Origin: Pseudo-nitzschia pungens
Lineage: Eukaryota; Bacillariophyta; Bacillariophyceae; Bacillariales; Bacillariaceae
DNA length: 64,000 nucleotides
Direction: 5' to 3'
Assembly (NCBI GenBank): GCA_037355855.1
Contig: CM074766.1
Span: 2,790,001 to 2,854,000, forward strand
Shown here: positions 54,101 to 64,000 of the stretch, in pieces
Layout of the letters: the number at the start of each line of letters is the position of its first letter
How positions within the stretch are numbered: the stretch's first letter is position 1
Notes under the pieces: model-generated
Told to the model about the DNA's origin: nothing
Database searches by the model: none
The model's input: only the letters and a program-made list of their open reading frames with translations
Position numbers and translations under genes: made by a program

Positions 54101-57100
54101 CTAAAAACTGAGTAACGGAGTCGGCTGGTTTGTAGGGTGCGAAGTAGGCCTATCACTAGGAGTTGCAGTTGGCTTGCCGGTAGGGTGCTGTGTTGGCTGG
54201 TGTGTAGGTTGCGATGTAGGCTTGGCACTGGGAGCGAGAGTTGGCTGGTGTGTAGGTTGTGATGTAGGCTTGGCACTGGGCGCCAGAGTTGGCTTGCCGG
54301 TAGGGTGTTGTGTTGGCTGGTGTGTGGGTTGCGAAGTAGGCCTATCACTGGGAGTTGCAGTTGGCTTGTTGGTAGGGTGCAATGTTGGCTGGTGTGTAGG
54401 TTGTGATGTAGGCCTGGCACTGGGGGCTGGAGTTGGCTTACCGGTAGGTTGCAATGTTGGCTGGTGTGTAGGTTGCGATGTAGGCTTGGCACTGGGGGCT
54501 GGAGTTGGGTTGTTGGTAGGTTGCAATGTTGGCTGGTGTGTAGATTGCGATGTAGGCCTGGCACTGGGGGCTGGAGTTGGCTTACCGGTAGGTTGCAATG
54601 TTGGCTGGTGTGTAGGTTGTGATGTAGGCTTGGCACTGGGCGCCAGAGTTGGCTTGCCGGTAGGTTGCAATGTTGGCTGGTGTGTAGGTTGCGATGTAGG
54701 CTTGGCACTGGGGGCTGGAGTTGGGTTGTTGGTAGGGTGCAATGTTGGCTGGTGTGTAGATTGCGATGTAGGCCTGGCACTGGGGGCTGGAGTTGGCTTA
54801 CCGGTAGGTTGCAATGTTGGCTGGTGTGTAGGTTGTGATGTAGGCCTATCACTGGGGGCTGGAGTTGGGTTGTTGGTAGGGTGCAATGTTGACTGGTGTG
54901 TAGGTTGTGATGTAGGCTTGGCACTGGGCGCCAGAGTTGGCTTGCCGGTAGAGTGTTGTGTTGGTTGGTGTGTAGGTTGCGAAGTAGGCCTATCACTGGG
55001 AGTTGCAGTTGGCTTGCTGGTAGGGTGCAATGTTGGCTGGTGTGTAGGTTGTGATGTAGGCCTGGCACTGGGGGCTGGAGTTGGGTTGTCGGTAGGGTGC
55101 TTTGTTGGCTGGCGTGTAGGTTGTGATGTAGGCGTGGCATTGGGCACCGGAGTTGGCTTACCGGTAGGATGCTGTGTTGGCTGGTGTGTAGGTTGTGATG
55201 TAGGCTTGGCATTGGACACCGGAGTTGGCTTACCGGTAGGGTGCTGTGTTGGCTGGTGTGTAGGTTGTGATGTAGGCTTGGCATTGGACACCGGAGTTGG
55301 CTTACCGGTAGGGTGCTGTGTTGGTTGGTGTGTAGGTTGCATTGTAGGCCTAGGACTGAGAACTGGAGTTGGCATTACGCTTGGGTGCAGTGATGGCTGT
55401 TCACTGGAATCTGATGTAGGCCTGGGACTGAGAGCCGAAGTAGGCCTGTTGCTAGGTTGAGCTGTTGGCTGGCGTGTAGGTTGCGGTGTAGGCCTGGCAC
55501 TGGGAGCCAGAGTTGGCTTGCCGCTAGGGTGCTGGTGTGTGGGTTGCGTTCTAGGGCTAGCAGTGGGCGCCAGAGTTGGCTTGCCGCTAGGGCGATGTGA
55601 TGGCTGGCGTGTAGGTTGCATTGTAGGCCTGGCAGTGGGCGCTGGAGTTGGCATTTGACTAGGGTGATGTGTTGGCTTGAGTGTAGGGTCGGAAGTGGGT
55701 CTTGCACTGGGAGCGGGACTTGACTTGCCGTTGGGTTGAGCTGTTGGCTGGTTGCTAGATTGTGCTGTAGGCTTAGGATTGAGCGATGGAGGTGGCTTGT
55801 CGCTAGGGCGATGTGATGGTTGGCGTGTAGGTTGTGATGTAAGCCTGGCACTGGGAGCGGGACGTGGCTTGCCGCTAATGTGCAATGTTGGCTGATTGCT
55901 AAAGTCTGATGTAGGCCTTGCACTGAGTGCCAGAGTAGGCTTGCCGCTGGGTTGAGCTGTTGGCTGGTGTGTAGGTTGCGTTGTAGGTCTAGCAGTGGGC
56001 GTCAGAGTTGGCTTACCGCTAGGGCGATGTGTTGGCTTGCGTGTAGGTTGCATTGTAGGTCTGACTGTGGGCGCTGGAGTTGGCATTTGACTAGGGTGTA
56101 GTGTTGGCTGATTGCTAGAATCTGATGTAGGCCTTGCACTGAGCGCCAGAGTAGGCTTGCCGCTGGGTTGAGCTGTTGGCTGGTGTGTGGGTTGCGTTGT
56201 AGGTCTGGCAGTGGGCGTCAGAGTTGGCTTGCCGCTAGGGCGGTGTGATGGCTGGCGTGTAGGTTGCATTGTAGGTCTGACTGTGGGCGCTGGAGTTGGC
56301 ATTTGACTAGGGTGTAGTGTTGGTTGATTGCTAGAATCTGATGTAGGCCTTGCACTGAGCGCCAGAGTAGGCTTGCCGCTGGGTTGCGTTGTAGGTCTGG
56401 CAGTGGGCGCCAGAGTTGGCTTGCCGCTAGGGCGATGTGTTGGCTTGCGTGTAGGTTGCATTGTAGGTCTGACTGTGGGCGCTGGGGTTGGCATTTGACT
56501 AGGGTGTAGTGTTGGCTGATCGCTAGAATCTGATGTAGGCCTTGCACTGAGCGCCAGAGTAGGCTTGCCGCTGGGTTGAGCTGTTGGCTGGTGTATGGGT
56601 TGCGTTGTAGGTCTGGCAGTGGGCGTCAGAGTTGGCTTGCTGTTAGGGCGGTGTGATGGCTGGTGTGTAGGTTGCATTGTAGGTCTGACTGTGGGCGCTG
56701 GGGTTGGCATTTGACTAGGGTGTAGTGTTGGCTGATTGCTAGAATCTGATGTAGGCCTTGCACTGAGTGCCAAAGTAGGCCTGTTGCTAGGTTGAGCTGT
56801 TGGCTGGCGTGTAGGTTGGAAAGTAGGTCTGGCACTTGGAGTGGGACTTGACTTGCCACTCGGGTGCAATGTTGGCTGATCGCTAGAATCTGATGTAGGC
56901 CTGGCAGTGGGCACTGGAGTTGGCATTCCACTACTAGGGTGTAGTGTTGGCTCGTTGCTAGGTTGTGATGAAGGTCTGGCTGTGGGCGCCAGAGTTGGAA
57001 TTCCACTACTAGGGTGTAGTGTTGGCTCGTTGCTAGGTTGTGATGAAGGTCTGGCTGTGGGCGCCAGAGTTGGAATTCCACTAGGGTATAGCGTTGGCTG

Positions 57101-60100
57101 ATCGCTAGAATGTGATGTAGGCCTGGCACTTGGCGCCAGACTTGGCTTTCCACTAGGGTATATCGTTGGCTGGTCGCTTGAGTGTAATGTTGGGTGGGAA
57201 CTTGGTTCAATACTAAGTTTGCTGTTACTAGGCAGTGTTGGTTGCTTACTGGGTTGAAATGATGGCAAGGGACTTGGATTGCTGCTGAATTGCGGTTTTG
57301 GATGGTCATCACGGTCCGTAGGCAAGATGCTAGGAATGAGACTTGGCCTTTTGCTTGGTTGCATAGAAAGAGAAGTGTGTGATTCTATCGTAGGCCGAAA
57401 ACTTCCACTGGGAGGCGAAGAAAAGTCGTGACTTGGGTTGTGACTTGAATAAGAAACAGAAATGGCAAAAATTTCCGCACGATTCATCAAAGACGGCAAC
57501 GGGCTCGGTATATCACTGGGCAATGAGCTAATTGATTTTTCGCTTGGAGCAGTGCTGGAGACATCACTGGGCCGCCAGCTGAGGCTAGGCGCAACACTTC
57601 CACTCGGCGCTGAGCTAGACCACGTTCTCGGAACAACGCTTGGTGCACTGCTTGGGCTTTCGATTTCAAAATTACTGGGTAGCACACTGAGGCTCGGCGC
57701 ACCACTGAAACTAGGCGATGAACTAGGAATTGAGCTCGAAGACAACGACGGAAACAAACTGGGATATGAACTTGGTGACCTGGTTGGTGTGGAGCTGGGA
57801 AAAGAAATTGGAAAGGGACTTGGCACCAAAGACGGAAGAAGGCTTGGCGAATCACTAGAAGAAGAGGAATGATCAACACTTGGTAAACTGCTTGGAATTT
57901 CGCTTGGAACCCTCTTGGTACCGTCACTGGGCTGCCAGCTGAGGCTTGGCACACTATTTACACTGGGCAATGAGCTTGGTACTGTGCTGGGCAATAAGCT
58001 GGGCATCGCAGATGCCAATGAGCTTGGCACAAAACTAGGCCATGAGCTTGGAACAACACTTGGTACACTGCTTGGCCTTTCGCTTGGAGCACTACTGGGA
58101 ACATCACTGGGCTTCCAGCTTGGGCTTGAGACACCATTTACACTGGGCAATGTGCTTGGTACTGTGCTTGGCAATGCGCTGGGCATCAGAGATGGCAATG
58201 AGCTTGGAATGACACTCGGCCATGGGCTTGGAACAACACTTGGTACACTGCTTGGCCTTTCGCTTGGACTATTGCTGACATAACTGGGCTGCAAGACAAT
58301 GGTAGGCACAGTGCTTAGAGTTGGTGATGAGCTTGGTCCTGTGCTTGGCAATAAGCTGGGCATCACAGATGGCAATGAGCTTGGCACATCACTGGGCCAT
58401 GAGCTAGGAACAACACTTGGTACACTGCTTGGCCTTTCGCTTGGAACACTACTGGGAACATCACTGGGCTGCCAGACAATCGTAGGCACAGTGCTTACGC
58501 TTGGTAGTGAGCTTGGTACCATGCTTGGAAATGAGCTGGGCATAGCAGATGCCAATGAGCTTGGCACATCACTGGGCCATGAGCTGGGAACAACACTTGG
58601 TACACTGCTTGGCCTTTCGCTTGGACTATTGCTCACATCACCACTGGGCTGCCAGCTCAGGCTTGGCACACCACTTACACTGGGCAATGAGCTTGGTACT
58701 GTGCTTGGCAATGAGCTTGGCACATCACTGGGCCATGAGCTGGGAACAACACTTGGTACACTGCTTGGCCTTTCGCTTAGACTATTGCTCACATCACCAC
58801 TGGGCTGCCAGCTCAGGCTTGGCACACCACTTACACTGGGCAATGAGCTTGGTACTGTGCTTGGCAATGAGCTTGGCACATCACTGGGCCATGAGCTGGG
58901 AACAACACTTGGTACACTGCTTGGCCTTTCGCTTGGACTATTGCTCACATCACCACTGGGCTGCCAGCTCAGGCTTGGCACACCACTTACACTGGGCAAT
59001 GAGCTTGGTACTGTGCTTGGCAATGAGCTTGGCACATCACTGGGCCATGAGCTGGGAACAACACTTGGTACACTGCTTGGCCTTTCGCTTGGACTATTGC
59101 TCACATCACCACTGGGCTGCCAGCTCAGGCTTGGCACACCACTTACACTGGGCAATGAGCTTGGTACTGTGCTTGGCAATGAGCTTGGCACATCACTGGG
59201 CCATGAGCTGGGTACAACACTTGGTACACTGCTTGGCCTTTCGCTTGGACTATTGCTCACATCACCACTGGGCTGCCAGCTCAGGCTTGGCACACCACTT
59301 ACACTGGGCAATGAGCTGGGTAAGAAGCTTGGCAATGAGCTTGGCAATGAGCTGGGCATAGCAGATGGTAACGAGCTTGGCACATCACTGGGCCATGAGC
59401 TGGGAACGACACTTGGTACACTGCTTGGGCTTTCGCTTGGAGCACTACTGGGAACATCACTCGGCTGCCAGGTTATGGTAGGCAAAATGCTTACAGTTGG
59501 TAATGAGCTTGGAGATGAACTCATCGTAGGTAAAATACTAACAGTGGGTGATGAGCTCGGTGATGAGCTGGGGTATGAGCTGGGCATAGCAGATGGCAAT
59601 GAGCTTGGCGCATCACTTGGGAATAAGCTGGGAGATGAGCTAGGCATAGCAGATGGCAATGAGCTTGGCGCATCACTTGGGAATAAGCTGGGAGATGAGC
59701 TAGGCATAGCAGATGGCAATGAGCTTGGCACAACACTGGGCCATGAGCTGGGAACAACGCTTGGTACACTGCTTGGCCTTCCACTTGGAGCAATACTGGG
59801 AACATCACTAGGGCTGCCAGGTTATGGTAGGCACAATGCTTACAGTTGGTGGTAAGCTTGGTACCATGCTTAGAAATGAGCTGGGCATAGCAGATGGCAA
59901 TGAGCTTGGCAATGGGCTTGGAACATCACTGGGCCATGAGCTGGGAACAACACTTGGTACACTGCTTGGACTGTTGGTTGGACTATTGCTCACATCACCA
60001 CTGGGCTGCCAGCTCAGGCTTGGCACACCACTTACACTGGGCAATGAGCTTGGTACTGTGCTTGGCAATGAGCTTGGCACATCACTGGGCCATGAGCTGG

Positions 60101-63100
60101 GAACAACACTTGGTACACTGCTTGGCCTTTCGCTTGGACTATTGCTCACATCACCACTGGGCTGCCAGCTCAGGCTTGGCACACCACTTACACTGGGCAA
60201 TGAGCTTGGTACTGTGCTTGGCAATGAGCTTGGCACATCACTGGGCCATGAGCTGGGAACAACACTTGGTACACTGCTTGGCCTTTCGCTTGGACTATTG
60301 CTCACATCACCACTGGGCTGCCAGCTCAGGCTTGGCACACCACTTACACTGGGCAATGAGCTGGGTAAGGAGCTTGGCAATGAGCTTGGCATTGAGCTGG
60401 GCATAGCAGATGGTAACGAGCTTGGCACATCACTGGGCCATGAGCTGGGAACGACACTTGGTACACTGCTTGGGCTTTCGCTTGGAGCACTACTGGGAAC
60501 ATCACTCGGCTGCCAGGTTATGGTAGGCAAAATGCTTACAGTTGGTAATGAGCTTGGAGATGAACTCATTGTAGGTAAAATACTAACAGTGGGTGATGAG
60601 CTCGGTGATGAGCTGGGGTATGAGCTGGGCATAGCAGATGGCAATGAGCTTGGCGCATCACTTGGGAATAAGCTGGGAGATGAGCTAGGCATAGCAGATG
60701 GCAATGAGCTTGGCGCATCACTTGGGAATAAGCTGGGAGATGAGCTAGGCATAGCAGATGGCAATGAGCTTGGCACATCACTGGGCCATGAGCTGGGAAC
60801 AACGCTTGGTACACTGCTTGGCCTTCCGCTTGGAGCACTACTGGGAACATCACTAGGCTGCCAGGTTATGGTAGGCACAATGCTTACAGTTGGTGGTAAG
60901 CTTGGTACCATGCTAAGAAATGAGCTAGGCATAGCAGATGGCAATGAGCTTGGAACATCACTGGGCCATGAGCTGGGAACAACACTTGGTACACTGCTTG
61001 GCCTTTCGCTTGAACTATTGCTCACATCACCACTGGGCTGCCAGCTCAGGCTTGGCACACCACTTACACTGGGCAATGAGCTTGGTACTGTGCTTGGCAA
61101 TGAGCTTGGCACATCACTGGGCCATGAGCTGGGAACAACACTTGGTACACTGCTTGGACTGTTGCTTGGACTATTGCTCACATCACCACTGGGCTGCCAG
61201 CTCAGGCTTGGCACACCACTTACACTGGGCAATGAGCTTGGTACTGTGCTTGGCAATGAGCTTGGCACATCACTGGGCCATGAGCTGGGAACAACACTTG
61301 GTACACTGCTTGGCCTTTCGCTTGGACTATTGCTCACATCACCACTGGGCTGCCAGCTCAGGCTTGGCACACCACTTACACTGGGCAATGAGCTTGGTAC
61401 TGTGCTTGGCAATGAGCTTGGCACATCACTGGGCCATGAGCTGGGAACAACACTTGGTACACTGCTTGGCCTTTCGCTTGGACTATTGCTCACATCACCA
61501 CTGGGCTGCCAGCTCAGGCTTGGCACACCACTTACACTGGGCAATGAGCTGGGTAAGAAGCTTGGCAATGAGCTTGGCAATGAGCTGGGCATAGCAGATG
61601 GTAACGAGCTTGGCACATCACTGGGCCATGAGCTGGGAACGACACTTGGTACACTGCTTGGGCTTTCGCTTGGAGCACTACTGGGAACATCACTCGGCTG
61701 CCAGGTTATGGTAGGCAAAATGCTTACAGTTGGTAATGAGCTTGGAGATGAACTCATCGTAGGTAAAATACTAACAGTGGGTGATGAGCTCGGTGATGAG
61801 CTGGGGTATGAGCTGGGCATAGCAGATGGCAATGAGCTTGGCGCATCACTTGGGAATAAGCTGGGAGATGAGCTAGGCATAGCAGATGGCAATGAGCTTG
61901 GCGCATCACTTGGGAATAAGCTGGGAGATGAGCTAGGCATAGCAGATGGCAATGAGCTTGGCACAACACTGGGCCATGAGCTGGGAACAACGCTTGGTAC
62001 ACTGCTTGGCCTTCCACTTGGAGCAATACTGGGAACATCACTGGGCTGCCAGGTTATGGTAGGCACAATGCTTACAGTTGGTGGTAAGCTTGGTACCATG
62101 CTTAGAAATGAGCTGGGCATAGCAGATGGCAATGAGCTTGGCAATGGGCTTGGAACATCACTGGGCCATGAGCTGGGAACAACACTTGGTACACTGCTTG
62201 GACTGTTGGTTGGACTATTGCTCACATCACCACTGGGCTGCCAGCTCAGGCTTGGCACACCACTTACACTGGGCAATGAGCTTGGTACTGTGCTTGGCAA
62301 TGAGCTTGGCACATCACTGGGCCATGAGCTGGGAACAACACTTGGTACACTGCTTGGCCTTTCGCTTGGACTATTGCTCACATCACCACTGGGCTGCCAG
62401 CTCAGGCTTGGCACACCACTTACACTGGGCAATGAGCTTGGTACTGTGCTTGGCAATGAGCTTGGCACATCACTGGGCCATGAGCTGGGAACAACACTTG
62501 GTACACTGCTTGGCCTTTCGCTTGGACTATTGCTCACATCACCACTGGGCTGCCAGCTCAGGCTTGGCACACCACTTACACTGGGCAATGAGCTGGGTAA
62601 GGAGCTTGGCAATGAGCTTGGCATTGAGCTGGGCATAGCAGATGGTAACGAGCTTGGCACATCACTGGGCCATGAGCTGGGAACGACACTTGGTACACTG
62701 CTTGGGCTTTCGCTTGGAGCACTACTGGGAACATCACTCGGCTGCCAGGTTATGGTAGGCAAAATGCTTACAGTTGGTAATGAGCTTGGAGATGAACTCA
62801 TTGTAGGTAAAATACTAACAGTGGGTGATGAGCTCGGTGATGAGCTGGGGTATGAGCTGGGCATAGCAGATGGCAATGAGCTTGGCGCATCACTTGGGAA
62901 TAAGCTGGGAGATGAGCTAGGCATAGCAGATGGCAATGAGCTTGGCGCATCACTTGGGAATAAGCTGGGAGATGAGCTAGGCATAGCAGATGGCAATGAG
63001 CTTGGCACATCACTGGGCCATGAGCTGGGAACAACGCTTGGTACACTGCTTGGCCTTCCGCTTGGAGCACTACTGGGAACATCACTAGGCTGCCAGGTTA

Positions 63101-64000
63101 TGGTAGGCACAATGCTTACAGTTGGTGGTAAGCTTGGTACCATGCTAAGAAATGAGCTAGGCATAGCAGATGGCAATGAGCTTGGAACATCACTGGGCCA
63201 TGAGCTGGGAACAACACTTGGTACACTGCTTGGCCTTTCGCTTGAACTATTGCTCACATCACCACTGGGCTGCCAGCTCAGGCTTGGCACACCACTTACA
63301 CTGGGCAATGAGCTTGGTACTGTGCTTGGCAATGAGCTTGGCACATCACTGGGCCATGAGCTGGGAACAACACTTGGTACACTGCTTGGACTGTTGCTTG
63401 GACTATTGCTCACATCACCACTGGGCTGCCAGCTCAGGCTTGGCACACCACTTACACTGGGCAATGAGCTTGGTACTGTGCTTGGCAATGAGCTTGGCAC
63501 ATCACTGGGCCATGAGCTGGGAACAACACTTGGTACACTGCTTGGCCTTTCGCTTGGACTATTGCTCACATCACCACTGGGCTGCCAGCTCAGGCTTGGC
63601 ACACCACTTACACTGGGCAATGAGCTTGGTACTGTGCTTGGCAATGAGCTTGGCACATCACTGGGCCATGAGCTGGGAACAACACTTGGTACACTGCTTG
63701 GCCTTTCGCTTGGACTATTGCTCACATCACCACTGGGCTGCCAGCTCAGGCTTGGCACACCACTTACACTGGGCAATGAGCTTGGTACTGTGCTTGGCAA
63801 TGAGCTTGGCACATCACTGGGCCATGAGCTGGGAACAACACTTGGTACACTGCTTGGACTGTTGCTTGGACTATTGCTCACATCACCACTGGGCTGCCAG
63901 CTCAGGCTTGGCACACCACTTTCACTGGGCAATGAGCTTGGTACTGTGCTTGGCAATGAGCTTGGCACATCACTGGGCCATGAGCTGGGAACAACACTTG
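54101..64000 (-). CDS. giant Pro/Ser/Thr-repeat protein, >3,290 aa, 5' end outside the window
   Basis: Open on the minus strand from the window edge to a TAG at 54101-54103 except for one single-base frameshift near 59810. The upstream two thirds (to about 57.9 kb) are PSS/VPS-type repeats of 52 residues (156 bp) with landmarks PSVVPSSWPSDVPSSLPS and GVPSLSWQPSGDVSNSPS. A less regular linker (about 57.1-57.9 kb) follows. The C-terminal part is PT-type repeats of 24 residues (72 bp, PTSQPTHQPTLHPTGKPTPAP). It is almost free of Cys and lacks a visible membrane anchor at its C-terminus (ends TPLLSF). Such mucin-like, O-glycosylatable sequence is common in diatom wall, mucilage and adhesion proteins; the N-terminal signal or domain needed to place it is not in the window. 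Function is not assigned. Confidence 0.75.
54130..57130 (-). repeat. 72 bp (24 aa) PT-type repeats
   Basis: Dozens of imperfect units with landmarks ggctggtgtgtaggttg, gatgtagg(c)ttggcactggg and gttggcttaccggtaggg on the plus strand, most regular at 54.13-55.35 kb. From 55.4 to 57.1 kb longer composite units appear, including aatctgatgtaggcc and gttggcatttgactagg. All keep the reading frame of the minus-strand gene. Confidence 0.88.
58629..59290 (-). repeat. 156 bp tandem units (52 aa) in the PS-repeat gene
   Basis: gctcacatca recurs at 58631 and 58787 and every 156 bp thereafter to about 59255. Copies are almost identical; one has a cttagactatt variant where others have cttggactatt (about 58776). 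Further units of the same type occur throughout 59.95-64.0 kb. Confidence 0.92.
59290..64000 (-). repeat. 2,232 bp higher-order repeat in the PS-repeat gene, about two copies
   Basis: Blocks at 59894-60406 and 60566-60853 recur at 62126-62638 and 62798-63085, exactly 2,232 bp (744 codons) away. Pairs that span the frameshift (59521 and 61754) are 2,233 bp apart. Each copy is built of two related halves of 1,044 and 1,188 bp, which themselves contain 156 bp units. The right end continues beyond the window. Confidence 0.92.
59808..59813 (-). other. single-base insertion / frameshift in the PS/PT-repeat gene
   Basis: Plus strand reads catcactagggctgcc, whereas paralogous repeat copies read catcactaggctgcc (about 60848) and catcactgggctgcc (about 62036). 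The extra base makes TAG (59808-59810, minus strand) right after ...TITWQP. Removing one base restores the frame into the downstream segment. The inserted form looks like a blend of the two paralogous spellings, so either a real indel or a consensus error is possible. Confidence 0.85.

Noticed and set aside
54174..55460. Long plus-strand frame with CVGCDVGLALG-type repeats
   Set aside because: Antisense to the PT-repeat region. A repeated unit whose length is a multiple of three keeps antisense frames open automatically. The composition (Cys/Gly/Val repeats) has no support as a real protein.
58299..59855. 518-codon plus-strand frame with ELGT/LGLSLG repeats
   Set aside because: Same reason: antisense shadow of the PS repeats. 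The minus-strand frame continues far beyond it and keeps the same style through diverged parts.
1..64000. tRNA, rRNA or other structured RNA genes
   Set aside because: I saw no cloverleaf with A and B boxes and no rRNA-like core. A covariance-model scan would be needed to exclude small RNAs.

Overview
The window is nuclear DNA of a eukaryotic alga, most likely a pennate diatom. The evidence is spliceosomal GT-AG introns, Ty1/copia and Ty3/gypsy LTR retrotransposons of the kind abundant in diatoms, a CRAL-TRIO-like protein carrying the stramenopile DUF6824 domain, a multi-membrane-pass protein with an extracellular LNR plus plant-type leucine-rich repeats (LRRs), and a giant Pro/Ser/Thr-rich repeat protein. 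The species cannot be named from sequence alone.

Layout. (1) 1-4.8 kb: the 3' part of an unrecognised gene (+), a ~180 bp tandem repeat, and an unrecognised two-exon gene (+, 2648-4286). (2) 4.78-18.65 kb: two intact, nested retrotransposons. A Ty3/gypsy element (LTRs at 4781-5132 and 10121-10459 plus 18636-18648; target duplication CCGGT) has its 3' LTR split by a Ty1/copia element (10460-18630; target duplication GTTTC). The gypsy LTRs are identical by eye and the copia LTRs differ at one base, so both insertions are young. (3) 18.65-25.6 kb: retroelement debris, comprising GATC-rich short repeats, a large inverted repeat around a copia-related LTR remnant, and a decayed gag-like pseudogene on the minus strand. 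(4) 25.93-41.28 kb, minus strand: the most remarkable locus, a 64-exon LRR receptor-like gene. Exon 1 encodes a cytosolic tail, about six membrane segments, an LNR module and an LRR cap. Then come 62 exons that each encode one LRR (72 bp, one of 69 bp), all flanked by phase-1 introns, and a short last exon with the stop. The predicted protein is about 2,323 aa and every exon is open. Twenty-eight of the LRR exons lie in seven nearly identical 835 bp units, and others lie in a mosaic of 192 and 207 bp exon-intron modules. (5) 41.3-47.1 kb: intergenic DNA with foldback and MITE-like elements and a triple TGACGT motif 41 bp upstream of the LRR start. (6) 47.14-50.21 kb (+): a two-exon CRAL-TRIO-like plus DUF6824 protein. 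(7) 50.2-54.1 kb: intergenic. (8) 54.1 kb to the window end (minus): a giant PS/PT-repeat protein with 72 bp, 156 bp and 2,232 bp repeat orders, broken once by a single-base frameshift.

The best candidate for an undescribed system is the LRR locus. Single-repeat exons of symmetric phase, with homologous introns, can be gained, lost or shuffled without breaking the reading frame, and the sequence shows recent amplification and rearrangement. This resembles what has been reported for LRR-ROCO and NB-ARC-TPR genes of the brown alga Ectocarpus, but here it is in a multi-pass surface protein.
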